64,000 bases of DNA. Origin: Telopea speciosissima. Its lineage: Eukaryota > Streptophyta > Magnoliopsida > Proteales > Proteaceae. This document shows, in pieces, positions 1-15,375 of this stretch (position 1 is its first letter; each line of letters starts with the position of its first letter). A program made the translations under genes and the position numbers. Below the pieces are notes generated by a model. It did not search any database. It saw only the letters and a list, made by a program, of their open reading frames with translations, and had not been told where the DNA came from. The stretch lies in the NCBI RefSeq assembly GCF_018873765.1, contig NC_057919.1, positions 65,466,984 through 65,530,983 of the forward strand. The letters are read 5' to 3'.

Positions 1-1887
1 TACCTCTGCTGTTGGATCACTGCCTGGTCGGGTCTTGGCTTTAACTTCACTTGAGGTATCAAAAGATATGATGCTGAAGTACACTGAAGGTTTAGATATT
101 CCCGAAGCAACACGTGTTGGTATTGCAAATGGAGTGGCAGGCATGATGTCAAATCTATTCTCCTGTGTGTACTATGTGCCTTTAGATGTGGTAAGTTTAG
201 CTGCTTCTATTTTTCTTTTTTTCATTTGTTTCTTCTGTGTTTTATGTTCTAAAATTGTGAGACATGAAAGATTGTCTGTTTTTTCATTTGTTTCTTTTGT
301 GTTTTATGTTCTAAAATTGTGAGACATGAAAGATTGTCTTTTTTTTTTTCATTTGTTTCTTTTGTGTTTTATGTTCTAAAATTGTGAGACATGAAAGATT
401 GTCCTGAAGCATGGTAGAAAATCTTGAAAAATGAAATGCCAACAGAAAATTCAATCCAAATCGGTTTCTTCTATTCTCTCTTTCATCAGATAAATTCCAT
501 CTTCATTTCATTTCAATTATATGTATTTCTCAGACTTGCCAACGACTAATGGTACAAGGCCTTCCGGGAACAACAGTTTGTACTGGGCCATTTGATGTTA
601 TCCATAAAGTGATGAAGTCTGAGGGGATTCGTGGTATGTATAGAGGTTTTGGGTTAACAGTTGTGACCCAATCTCCCGCCTCTGCACTTTGGTGGGGTGC
701 ATATGGTGCTGCCCAGCATGTCATTTGGAGGTATAGCTGATAATGATTTATGGAAAGTAGTTTTTAATGATTTAGTTTTATCTATAATTTTTGTTCTCAT
801 GATTTTAGGAGTTTGGGCTATACAAACGATGCAAAGAAGAAACCATCACATATGGAGATGGTGACTGTCCAAGCTACTGCAGGAACTGTGGCTGGTGCTT
901 GTTCTTCAGTACTCACTACTCCAATAGACACCATAAAGACACGACTTCAGGTGAATCTCATCTCTGTTTTTATTTTCATTTCCTTTTAAATTTTGTCATT
1001 TGGACTATAAGATTGAGTGTGTGTCTAATCCTATACTCATGAAACTTAGCTGCGGTCTCTCTGGACTAGTGGTGTTGTTTGCAAGTGTGAAACAATTATA
1101 AATTGGATTTTCATATTTTTACTAAGTAGTTTTGTACTATAATTATAGGTCCTGGATAATTATGGTGTTGGAAGACCTTCAGTTATGAAGACAACAAAGG
1201 CACTCCTTCATGAAGATGGGTGGAGAGGCTTTTACAGAGGGTTTGGACCCCGGTTTTTGAATATGTCACTCTATGGGACCTCAATGATTGTTACTTATGA
1301 ACTAATAAGTATGTAGCAAGTCCAATTTTTCTTCCACTTTAGGATGGTTAGATTTATGCTTTGGTTACTGAAGAGAAGAATCATTTGTATGAGCACAAGA
1401 TGAGGATACATGGCATGTACAGTTGTTATTGTGACCTGCCATTCGATGGCCCCACCTAGGACATTTCCCAAGTCGAAAAATTGAATTTTGTTTTGCTTCA
1501 TTGTTTCTGATGGTTCAGAACCATGTGAGTGTTTTAGGGAAAACTCAAGGTTGAGTGCTTGCAACGGTCTTCCTGGTGGACCAAACGAATGGTTGGTTTT
1601 CACGTACTGTACATGTACCATCTATCCTTAATAATTTGCTGATAGTCCATTTCTGGTGTGTGCTACTCGGACTGCAGATAGTTCTAGGAAGACGATCTTA
1701 TGATTTGGGCTGCAGATAATCCTAAGAAGATTTCTTATCATCTTATGTTGATCAGATTCTACTGTACTGGATTTTAGAAGTGTCTTTGATATTGACTAAC
1801 TACCCCCCCTCCCCAACCCCCAAAAAAATTCTCTTAAATTTTTTTGTTCTCTTCTTTTCAGAGAGATTATCCGTAAAGCAGCTGTGA
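1..1887 (+). CDS. Mitochondrial carrier, SLC25A44-like (3' part of gene)
   Basis: C-terminal part of a mitochondrial solute carrier; the 5' exons lie left of the window. Readable exons are 1-190, 534-730, 809-950, 1149-1308 and 1862-1887, all with GT-AG introns and consistent phase. The protein shows carrier signatures: PLDVTCQR at the end of one matrix repeat, RGMYRGFGLTVVTQSP, then PIDTIKTRLQ (P-x-D-x-x-K) followed by EDGWRGFYRGFGPRF. The order and the WWGAYGAAQHVIWR stretch fit the plant SLC25A44 group, inner-membrane proteins with six helices; animal SLC25A44 carries branched-chain amino acids, but the plant substrate is not shown here. The last exon is tiny: splicing 1308 to 1862 gives ELIKRLSVKQL and a TGA at 1885, matching the usual YE(F/L)xKRL ending. 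If that intron is retained, the protein instead stops at 1314 after ELISM. The family call is firm, the substrate unknown. Confidence 0.9.
222..403. repeat. Three tandem ~55-bp repeats in a carrier-gene intron
   Basis: Intron 191-533 of the carrier gene holds three near-identical units at about 222-276, 283-338 and 348-403. Each runs from TTCATTTGTTTCTT to GACATGAAAGATTGTC, and the units are separated by T-rich spacers of varying length. This is a local tandem duplication with no sign of coding. Confidence 0.85.
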
Positions 1888-3055
1888 CATTCTGACATGG
1901 CATAGGTTCCATCTTACTAAAGCTAATGTAGCGCGTGTTCCCCAAGATCTGATTTAGATATGCTTCTTTTACCACGTCTGCCCAGGAATTGCAAGACATG
2001 GAGATTGGCAGGTTTTTGTCTCCCCCATTTCTTCTTCATGCCAGATATGGCTGGCACTTTTTTTTATATTTTTTTGAGGGTGACATTGCATCTTTCTGTT
2101 ATTAGGGGGGAAAATGAAATTCCTAGAAGGGGCTTATATGTTGTGCGATGTTGGGTTACAAAGTGGCACCTCTAATATTTGGTGAGATGCCATTTTGATT
2201 TTTATTTAAAAAAAAAAAAAACTTTAGAACAGTCCTTTTTCTTATACAATTTTTTGGTTGAAAACTGGTAGTGGTTGACTCGTTCCTAAGCTGACAAGGT
2301 TGCTTGTGTTCTTGGAATGGCATTAACTGAGCTGAAATAGAAAGCCAAGTTTTTGTTTGAATGATGAAAAAGTTAGAACGAGGTACAATGTTTCTCTCAT
2401 TTGCTATGCATGTAGCTATTGAAGTTAACCCTCATGAACCTTCTTTGTTGAGGGTGATCTGTTTCCAAGCCAGCAATAATGCTCAGGTTAAGTATTAAGT
2501 GGGATCTTTTTTTTCTGTCAGACCCCCCAAACCCACACACCCCCCCCCCCCCCCAAAAAAAAATAAAAATAAAAAATGTCATAGTGTAAAGTCTAAAGTA
2601 TCATATACACTCATTCTTCTGTTTTGGTTGTAAGTGAAGGAACTGAAATAACTTCTGAAAAGAGAAAGTAAAGTTTTGCAATTATCATTGTGTAACTTAT
2701 CTAACACTCATACCAATTTGGTAAGTTTACTTTTCATCGTAAATGTATTTTACTTTTCAAATCAAAGGAATTTATTGCAAAGTAAAATGAAATTTAATAG
2801 TCAAATTTGTGATGTTTTGGAGTTAGTAATGGTTACTACAATTTCTACTTTAGTATTGATTTGATTTGATTTCCCTTGCAACCAATTGGAGCTTAAGTGG
2901 AGAATAAGGGGCAAATTGAATTTAGTGGGAAACAACTAATTACTTTTCAAGTGGGGAATGATTTAAAACAGCCAAGGGCATGGTGCTATTGAGGTTTGAT
3001 GCAAGAGGAATGCTTGCCATGCAGCATTAATATGCAGTGAGCCCCAATTTGTTGA
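1888..3055. other. Carrier-gene 3' flank, no gene seen
   Basis: 3' untranslated and intergenic DNA after the carrier stop codon. It contains A- and T-runs (about 2208-2220) and a run of 15 C followed by A9 at 2540-2563. Short open frames here have no recognisable similarity. Confidence 0.6.
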
Positions 3056-3059
3056 GTTG

Positions 3060-4540
3060 CTGAGGTGCTATTATATATATTTTTTTTATGCTATAGGGCT
3101 AGCATTTCCATATGCTGAGAAAAATATCCATTTATTTGCGGATGGAATCTTAGAAACAAGTATTCTTTTGAAGGTCCAAGTATGGGTACAAAATTCTTAT
3201 ATTTATTGGTCTAGAGTTTTTGGTCTCCAGGTTTTAGTCACTTCCATGATTGATGACTTTCTTATGTTCTCTTGTCTTTGGAAAGGTCAAGATTCTTCTG
3301 GATTTCTTTATCCCAATGAGTTGGGTTAGGGTTTGTCTTTCAAAAGGTGAAGGTGGCTTAGGGCCGTAGAGTAAAGGATTCAAATATTGTTGGGGGTAAT
3401 TAAACTTATTTGGAATATTGCTTATAGAAAGAAGAGCATTGTGATTGTTTGTGTTTACTTGTTCTTGGGATGTTTCTTGGGCTTGGAGAAAGATATTAAA
3501 ATGTAGGTATTTGGTTTCTTATTACATCCAGTCATCTCTTGATGATGGTTCTGATACTTTCTTTTGGCGTGATAATTAGCACATTGATGGTGTGCTAATC
3601 TTTAAATATGGTGATAGAATCAGCTTTGATGTTGATTCTGATTGATTTGATAGGTTGTCTTCCATTCTTTATAAAGGTTTTTCGCGTCCTGGTCCTAATA
3701 ATTCTTATGGTCTCATTGAGGTTTGGAGTAAGCTTTCTAGCATTTGCTTTAGACCCAGGCAGTGGGGATCTAGTTCTTTGGGTTGCAAATTCCAAGAAAT
3801 TCTCCTCTTTAGCTGCTTGGGAGTTTGTGAGATCTAAAGCCCCTAAAGTCCCCTGATGCAAGTTGGTTTGTTTTAGCTTAAACATTATTAGACATTGCTT
3901 TATTGTTTGGAGAGCTATGACCAAAGTGTTTTCCATCCAAGAATTTCTCTTTTACAGGAATTTGTCTATTTCCAATTGTTGTCTTTATTGAAATTCCTTT
4001 GAAAGTATTGATCATCTTTTCTTTTCCTGTCATCTCTCCAATTCTATTTGGATAGATATTCTTAGTAAATGTTGGCTGCATTATAGCCTTATAGGGTTAT
4101 CATTCTGTTTTTTTTACAGAAAATTGAGGTGGGTCCAGAAATCTTTTAATGGCAAATTTTTCTATGACAATCTCGGCAAATTAAGTTGGCTTTTAATACG
4201 GTTATTCACCATATCTAGTGGGAGAGAAACAGAAGAAGATGGACATCCTCGTCGCGTTCAATTGAGAAGATTTGGAATGATAAATTTTGAAATCATAAAT
4301 AAAATTCTCAAAATGCTCTGTTTGTCTGACATGGTTAGAAATAGCTACTTCCCCCAACCCCCACCCCACCCCACCCCACTTTTTTCTTTTGTTAGTTGTT
4401 TCTTCCTCCTTGTCTTTTTTTGTATCCCTTTTTAATGGTTGTTTTCTTGTTGGGGTTCTTTCCTTGGTTAGCCTTTTTGACTCTTGTGTTGTTTTTTTCC
4501 CCTTAATATATTATTCATTCGAAAAAGAAAAAAAAATATT
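3060..4540 (+). mobile_element. L1-type LINE, 5'-truncated and decayed 3' part
   Basis: Conceptual translation in shifting frames gives the standard order of a plant LINE downstream of the reverse transcriptase core: a YWSRVF / FLMFSCLWKG block (about 3205-3300), KGEGGLG (about 3345), SWAWRKIL...DGSDTFFW (about 3480-3570), GDRISFDV (about 3610), then the zinc-knuckle zf-RVT region CKLVWF...HCFIVWRAM and ESIDHLFF (about 3850-4020), and a GKL..AFN.VIHHIW.ERN block (about 4170-4230). The sequence ends in a T-rich 3' part and an A-rich tail near 4520-4540. At least four frame changes and several stops show it is dead. The left edge is approximate. Confidence 0.8.
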
Positions 4541-5484
4541 GCTAGAACTTAAAAAGGAACATTTTTCATAGAAAAGAAAAAAGAAAAGACAATAATAGAG
4601 GAATAAAGACAAAAGTAATAATGAATAAGGACAACAAGTCTTTCTCTATTTTTCTTTTTCCTTTAGTTTTTCTTTTCTACTTATTTCTTGCAAACCAAAT
4701 TTACCCTAAAAACAGGAATAAATGATTCCAGGGATCCCTTATTTTAACTTTTAAGTGTAGGCTTTTACTAAGCATGGAATTTTGTTGGAGTTTCTCTACT
4801 TTAAGGCTATGTTTGAAATCAAGAAAAGAAAATAATTGATATAATAAAAAATTTTGAAATTGAGGAGAAAAAAAAGGCATAAATCAATTATTATTTATTA
4901 TAATTTTTGTCGTATTATTATTATTATTTTTTTAACCTTCAAAGATAGCCAATGTGTCAGTTTATTTCTCTAGGTGAATGGTCGCCTTTTTGGGTGCTAC
5001 TTATCTGTCATGTCTTTAAATACATTGGGCTTTACACCAAGTGATACAAAGATTAATTTTTCGACAGTTTTGAACAAGAAAACCCTAACTTTGTGCTATA
5101 CAATTACAATGTTTTCCATAATAGACCTAGACAAAAATCCTTTATTCGTATCGGTTTCATTTTCTCAAGTTCCTCTAATAGAGGGGTGGACTTCACCCAG
5201 GCAATGTGTTCGGACAGGGTAAGGGTGGTCATTTTTGCTCCTTTCTATTAAAAGAACTTGGGAAAATGGAGCAGATAAAGGTCCCATGTCAGCCAGCCCA
5301 ATGGGCATTTATGGATGAGGACTGTGTACTTGATCATAATATCTTTGCATTACTTCTTCCAGTTCTAGCTCCAGAACATATGGATATGGGTAAGGACTTA
5401 TAACTTAAAATGGAAAAGGTTCCATAACAATTAATTAAGGAGCCCTTTCCCTCTTGCCAATTTTCTTAAGTGAAGTGATGATTT
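4541..5484. other. AT-rich intergenic DNA
   Basis: No gene recognised. The stretch is AT-rich with A and T runs. A short open frame at 4974-5222 shows no known domain. Confidence 0.5.
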
Positions 5485-5611
5485 GGACTGCGTTTGGTAT
5501 ACATTTTAAGTCGATTTTGTATTTTTAAATAATAAAAATAATTATTTTTATCATCCGAGAATACGAAATAGATGTAGAATGCATTCCAAGCATTAATACC
5601 AAACACAGCCT
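5485..5611. mobile_element. Candidate MITE (TIR about 16 bp)
   Basis: The left end GGACTGCGTTTGGTAT and the reverse complement of the right end, AGGCTGTGTTTGGTAT, match at most positions and enclose about 127 bp of AT-rich DNA. Ends of the type GGCTGTGTTTGGT are common in plant miniature elements. No clean target duplication is visible, so the superfamily is open. Confidence 0.5.
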
Positions 5612-5994
5612 TGATAAGTTGGCTGTTGGATAAATTTGAAAATCTCCCCTGGATCACTTATCGAATTTGGTAGCATATCTTAAAAATATGGTCTGGAGGA
5701 CTTTCCCTTTATCGGCCAACACAATATCGATATCTTGATCAATGGTGTGGCAAACCCTTACTCCATTTTGTAACTTCTTATAATGTCAAGTGGTAAGGCC
5801 AACCCTTACTTGAACTTCTATAATGCCAAGTGGTAATCTCAGCTTCTAAAGTTGTAACGTATATAAAGGATAATGTAGATAAGGTATCCACCAAATTTAA
5901 TTCCAATTAAATTATCATATAGTAATTGAATAAACGTACGATTGGGATCTATCTATTTTTTCGGTAAAACATACCATTGGCAGATTGAATCTAT

Positions 5995-6200
5995 CAAGGT
6001 TTTAGTTCACAGTATCAAAGCGGCCAGTTTTGAAATTGATACAGTATCCGATACATATCGATATATGTATCGGGATATCAGACTTTTTGCCCTCAATGAT
6101 ACTGATAAGGTATCATTTACTCTCTATTCCTAACTTATCACTGATTTGATATTGACTAGATATCGATATCAACTAATCCGATCTCATTCCAAAAACCTTG
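5995..6200. mobile_element. Candidate hAT-like MITE, CAAGG...CCTTG ends
   Basis: About 206 bp bounded by CAAGGTTTTAG and AAAAACCTTG, an inverted pair typical of hAT-type ends. The interior is rich in GATATCGATA / GATACATATCG motifs. Flanking octamers GAATCTAT and CAACTTAT share only part of their bases, so a decayed 8-bp duplication is possible but unproven. Confidence 0.4.
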
Positions 6201-6980
6201 CAACTTATACAATGTTTTTAATCTGGATAACAATTTGAAATTTAAACCCAGGGTTTTAATAATTGAAATCGGGTACAGAATCATTCAGAGTCGAGTCCAA
6301 TCCAGTTCGAATCAGCCTAAATCAATCTGATCCAACTGTTTTCAAGCTATTTTATGGTGAAAAATATAATTGATTTAGGAATTGGACCCATGAATCAGTC
6401 CGATTCAAGTTGGATAACAAAGAAAATGACTAAGAATCGGTTGATTTGGATCCAATACAGCCTAGCCAATTCCCAATTCTTAAGACCCTGTTTGAACCTC
6501 TCCACTGTCCCAATGATTCAATGAAACCATAAAAATCTGATGAGCGAGAGAACGTTGCTAGGGCCTAGAGCTTGCACACATGCGAAGAAGCATTTACCTG
6601 GGCACGATTTCCTCCTTTCCATAGAGGCAGGGCAGTCCTGATTCTAGGTGCTGGAGCCACGCAACTAGGTAGCTTTCTTTTTCCCAAATCTGATTATCTG
6701 ATCGATCCTTCTCAGGGACCGGTGATCCGATTAAAATGATCATACGGACCGGATGTACAAACTTGACCATTTTATGTCCACAATGTCGAACCCTGTTCTG
6801 ACCACCCGGTCCGACGGCCTTCGAAGCCCTGGCTCAGGTCCCAACGAAGTTCATGACACGGTTCTCATCTGGCGAACTAACGGCCACCATGTTTATCAAA
6901 AAAAAAAACTAACGGCCACCATCTGCGTGCACATATTACCAACGACGCGTTAACGCCGTCCTACTCGAATACTTGATATC
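6201..6980. other. Degenerate AATCGG-type repeat and ARF1 upstream region
   Basis: 6240-6480 is a degenerate sequence of AATCGG/GATTC motifs seen again near 27.8, 37.3, 49.9, 52.2, 55.6 and 56.5 kb. 6480-6980 is the distal promoter of ARF1; no coding sequence is recognised. Confidence 0.45.
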
Positions 6981-6988
6981 TATATATA
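6981..6988 (+). promoter_or_regulatory. ARF1: ARF1 TATA box
   Basis: TATATATA lies about 90 bp before a GTAAG donor at 7077. This fits a start of transcription near 7015 and a short untranslated first exon. Confidence 0.6.
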
Positions 6989-7014
6989 GCATCTTCATAT
7001 CGGTGGAATCCGGT

Positions 7015-7076
7015 TGTGGTGGACAGCTCTTTGAGATCTGCTCGCTCGGATCAGCGAAAACTGCCTTCTTCTTCAC
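7015..7076 (+). other. ARF1: ARF1 untranslated first exon (inferred)
   Basis: A purine/pyrimidine-mixed leader ending CTTCTTCTTCAC before GTAAGAATTT. The leader intron would run 7077-8558 and end in TTTGCTCCCAG, nine bases before the ATG. A long leader intron is common in plant ARF genes. The transcription start is an estimate from the TATA position. Confidence 0.55.
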
Positions 7077-8099
7077 GTAAGAATTTGGTTAGATTCACTT
7101 TTCTTTCATGTCTTTCTCTGATCTATCATTTTTTCTTCTCTTTTGAGGGTTTTTGAATCTCTTGAAGTGTTTTTCATTCTTGATCTGATCTGTTTCATAT
7201 TCTATTCCATTGAGTTGATGGTAGCTGGCACTTTTTGTGTTTGAGCCGTGGTTTGCTTTGGGAAGGACTGAAATCTTACCTTCTCGTGATCGGTTCGAGG
7301 AATAGACGTTGGACTTTGCGGTATTCGATTTGCTTTTCAAATTTGCGTTTATATTACAGAAGTTTGTGGCCCGATCTATCCGATCCACATTTTTATTGAG
7401 GGACCTGTTTATTATCACTCGATATTTGTGTTGAATGTTGGTTTTCAATTGTTTTTGTGTAAATTCGTAATTGAATTTCTTGCCGGATTTTATTGATTTG
7501 TCGCTCCAAGGTTTATGAATTGAAACTTTCTTTGATCGTGGAACTGAGATTTCATATTGTAAGCATTTTCTCGTTGCCCCTTGATCTTAAGTCGACGGAT
7601 CCCTTGGTTGATCTAATATATTCGTATTGGATTCATAGCTTTTCAATGTCTAATTCAGTAAATAAGATCTAATCTATCATTTCGTCACTAATTTTGTATC
7701 TTGTTTACCCTGTTGGAAGATTTTTGAGAATACTTTTGACAGGTAATATTAATTAAATGTACAATAAAGTTACGTTTCCCGCTCTTTAGCTTTCAGATGA
7801 TGCCGATAATTATGACGATGAATAAACTATGCTTAATAATAATAATTATTATTATTATTTCGTTTGGAGTAAACCATGGCTTATTTATGTGAATTTTGTT
7901 TTAGATTAAAATTGTTAGTTACTCAAAATGGGATGCTTTACCTTTTCCACAAAGAATTGTTCTAATGTTTGTGGCTGATCTTCGACTCATTATATATTGA
8001 GTCCTCATTTGTTTCTCAAAATCCTTACTTTTTGGTGTCTTCTTTGCTTAAAAATCTTTACATGATCTCTAATTTTTCATTGTTATATAAAAAAAATTA

Positions 8100-8269
8100 G
8101 GGAAAAGTTTTCATACACGGTCGTGTAAACCGTGTACGTGAGGGTGGGAGTTTCAAGGCATTAATTAATAGTTAGGGATTTATGACTTTTCCAACTCTTT
8201 GTGAGAGACCCTCTCACATACACGGTTTCACATACACGGTTTACACGGCCGTGCATGAAACCTTTCCCC
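8100..8269. mobile_element. Mutator-type MITE, 170 bp, 9-bp target duplication
   Basis: Inverted ends GGGAAAAGTTTTCATACACG and (reverse complement of the right end) GGGGAAAGGTTTCATGCACG continue matching through GTGTAAACCGTGTA, giving about 40 bp of terminal inverted repeat. It is flanked on both sides by AAAAAATTA (8091-8099 and 8270-8278), a perfect 9-bp duplication as made by Mutator-like transposases. It sits in the ARF1 leader intron and has no coding capacity. Confidence 0.8.
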
Positions 8270-8446
8270 AAAAAATTATAGCGTTTTCTTAAAATTTTAA
8301 GTCATAATTTTTTAAAGTATGTATAATTCTTCTGTTCAAGTGGTAGTAAACTGTGTCAGGGTATCTGCATCTTTTGTGTACCCATCAATCTCACTAAACT
8401 TGTGCATGTTATGCCCTTCGTAGGGCAATATCATGTATACATTTGA

Positions 8447-13228
<4,782 letters not shown>

Positions 13229-14670
13229 AAGAGGAGATGTAATTTCAGTGATTTTTGGGCCTGCAGTCAGACATGTTGGAGTAGAGAATGTTAACTATTA
13301 TTATTTTTTGGTTTCTTTGCTTTTTTCTGTATGTGTTCCGTTTAAAGTGAGATGTTTCCCCTTCTGTCTCCTCCAGTCCATGGTTATATACATTGGCATT
13401 TGTTTCCCAGTAGCCCAAAATAATTTTAAAAATTTTCATGAAAGCCTCTTTGAGTCTTTTGCTATGAATATGCGACATAATGAGAATTGGGATGGAAAGA
13501 TAGTGTTGGCTAAAGCTAATTGAACAGCACTAAACTTGTTCTGGGTTCTTGTACCTGATAGCATATTTTCCATTAACTTACATATTGAATTGATTCTCGC
13601 TGTCAAAACCAGTACATTAAACATATTGATCCTAAAAGGCGCAAGCCCACTGATCCCAGCTACAGAGTTTTGTTTGAGCTTTAAAAGAAAGTCTCATGAA
13701 CTGTCGTGGTGGTAGCAAGGAAGGCCCTGTTGGTTGTGAGCCTGATAGTTTGGCCCATTTTCAGTCCTTGGCGTCAAGAGTTATATAATGTGGAAGCCTT
13801 GACCGAACCTTCTCTTCTCAATAATATTTTTCTCGTACCTAAAAGAAGAATTGCCATGGAAGAGCGAAGTGTCCCGACTGCTCGGCCATTGTTCATTGCA
13901 TGAACAACAATGCCTACCATAGAGGATGTATCTGGAAACTATTTCTCTTACCAAAAAAAAAAAAATAAATCTGAAAACTATTCCAATCCATTCGGAAGTT
14001 AGATTATCTGATTTATTATAAAAATATAATTAAATGATACTTTTATAAATAAAATTTATGGGTAATACTAAAATATTCTTTATTAGTTCAATACATTACA
14101 TATAATTAAATAAGAAATTAAATGAAAGGAAAATATTCATAGGGACATGTAATTTCAAATAGGACTTCTGAACATCGGCTTCAGTCCTTCAATATCAAGT
14201 CTACTCGAGTTTTTTGTCTTCTCAGTTCTTCTCTACTCAACATAGACTAATAGGGATATAAATGGATATTCGAAACCTTTGTCTAATTCATGTCCATAGA
14301 CTATAGTCGTATAGCGGAATTTGTATTCGAAAAATTGAAAACGATCTGAATATGCTTGTATGCTAATGTGGATGGTGCTATATTTGATCCATTTACTTCT
14401 CTACCTATCACACGCACTCTCACCCCCAATAAATGTGTAAATATGCATATAATATGGATATGTCGTATGCGTATGTATAATTGAAAAAAAAAAAAACATT
14501 TTTAATGAATAATATTGTACATGGTAAAATTCAAGTATTTTAAATGCATATTATACGCTAATTATGTATAATGTAATTTAGAAATCGTTTTACTTTAGTT
14601 ACACTAGGACATATAATGATGTGGTGAAAATTGTTAAGAGGGTCTTACCAAAAAAAGAAAAAAGAAAATT
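13229..14670. other. ARF1: ARF1 3' UTR and AT-rich intergenic DNA
   Basis: The 3' untranslated region probably covers at least 13229-13700. After 13930 the DNA becomes very AT-rich. The sequence TAGGGATATAAATGGATATTC at about 14250 resembles the end of the element at 40621-40874, but a matching second end was not found. Confidence 0.5.
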
Positions 14671-14679
14671 GTTAAGAGC

Positions 14680-15256
14680 GAGATTCAACAAAATGATTAT
14701 TTTAGGTATCTAAGTTCAATCATAAACAAAGAAGGTGATATAGAAGATGATGTTACACAGAGAAATAAAATAAGATGGATGAAGTTGAAAGGTGCATCTG
14801 AAATGTTGTGTGATCAATATATTCTTTCAAAACTTAGATAAAATTTTTATAACATGATCATATAATAGGCTATGATGTATGGTGCAAAATGTTGGACAAT
14901 TAAGAAGTATCATATAGATAAATTCAGTATAGTGGAGATGAGGATATTGATATAGATGAGTGGCAAAACTAGAAAAGATAAAGTAAAGAATTATTTATAT
15001 TATAAATGATTTGGGAGTAGCTCCAATACATAATAAGCTATCAAAAAGTCGTTTGAGATGGCATGACCATGTTCAACGTAAGCTTTTGGATACTTTAGAA
15101 GAGTGATTCAATTCACATTAAATGAACTAAATGAGCCAAGGTAGACCTAAAATGACCTTAGGAGAAGTGGTGAGGAAAGTATGATCTTTATTAGAGCTGA
15201 TTGGAGTGTAAAGATTCATGTAGTCAATCCCATTTAGTTGGGATCTTAGTTAGTAA
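14680..15256 (+). mobile_element. RTE-clade LINE, old 3' fragment
   Basis: Translation in broken frames gives YFRYLSSIINKEGDIEDD, RNKIRWMKLKGASEMLCD, AMMYGAKCWTIKKYH and MSGKTRKDKVKN. These align with the better preserved RTE copy at 20438-21676 and with plant RTE reverse transcriptase C-termini. It ends in CCCATTTAGTTGGGATCTTAG, the usual RTE 3' end. Many stops and frame changes make this copy clearly older than the one at 20.4 kb. Confidence 0.8.
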
Positions 15257-15375
15257 ATACGTGTATAATATGCATATCCAAATATTTCATAATAAAAAAT
15301 ATATTTTATTGCATAAGTCAATGGTAAAAAAACATGTTTTTTAATGGATACCGTACCATACACGTATTAAACATA

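Noticed and set aside
1149-1316. Carrier protein ending at the TAG at 1314
   Set aside because: The GTATGT donor at 1309 and the acceptor at 1861 restore the conserved KRL ending, so the early stop is probably intronic.
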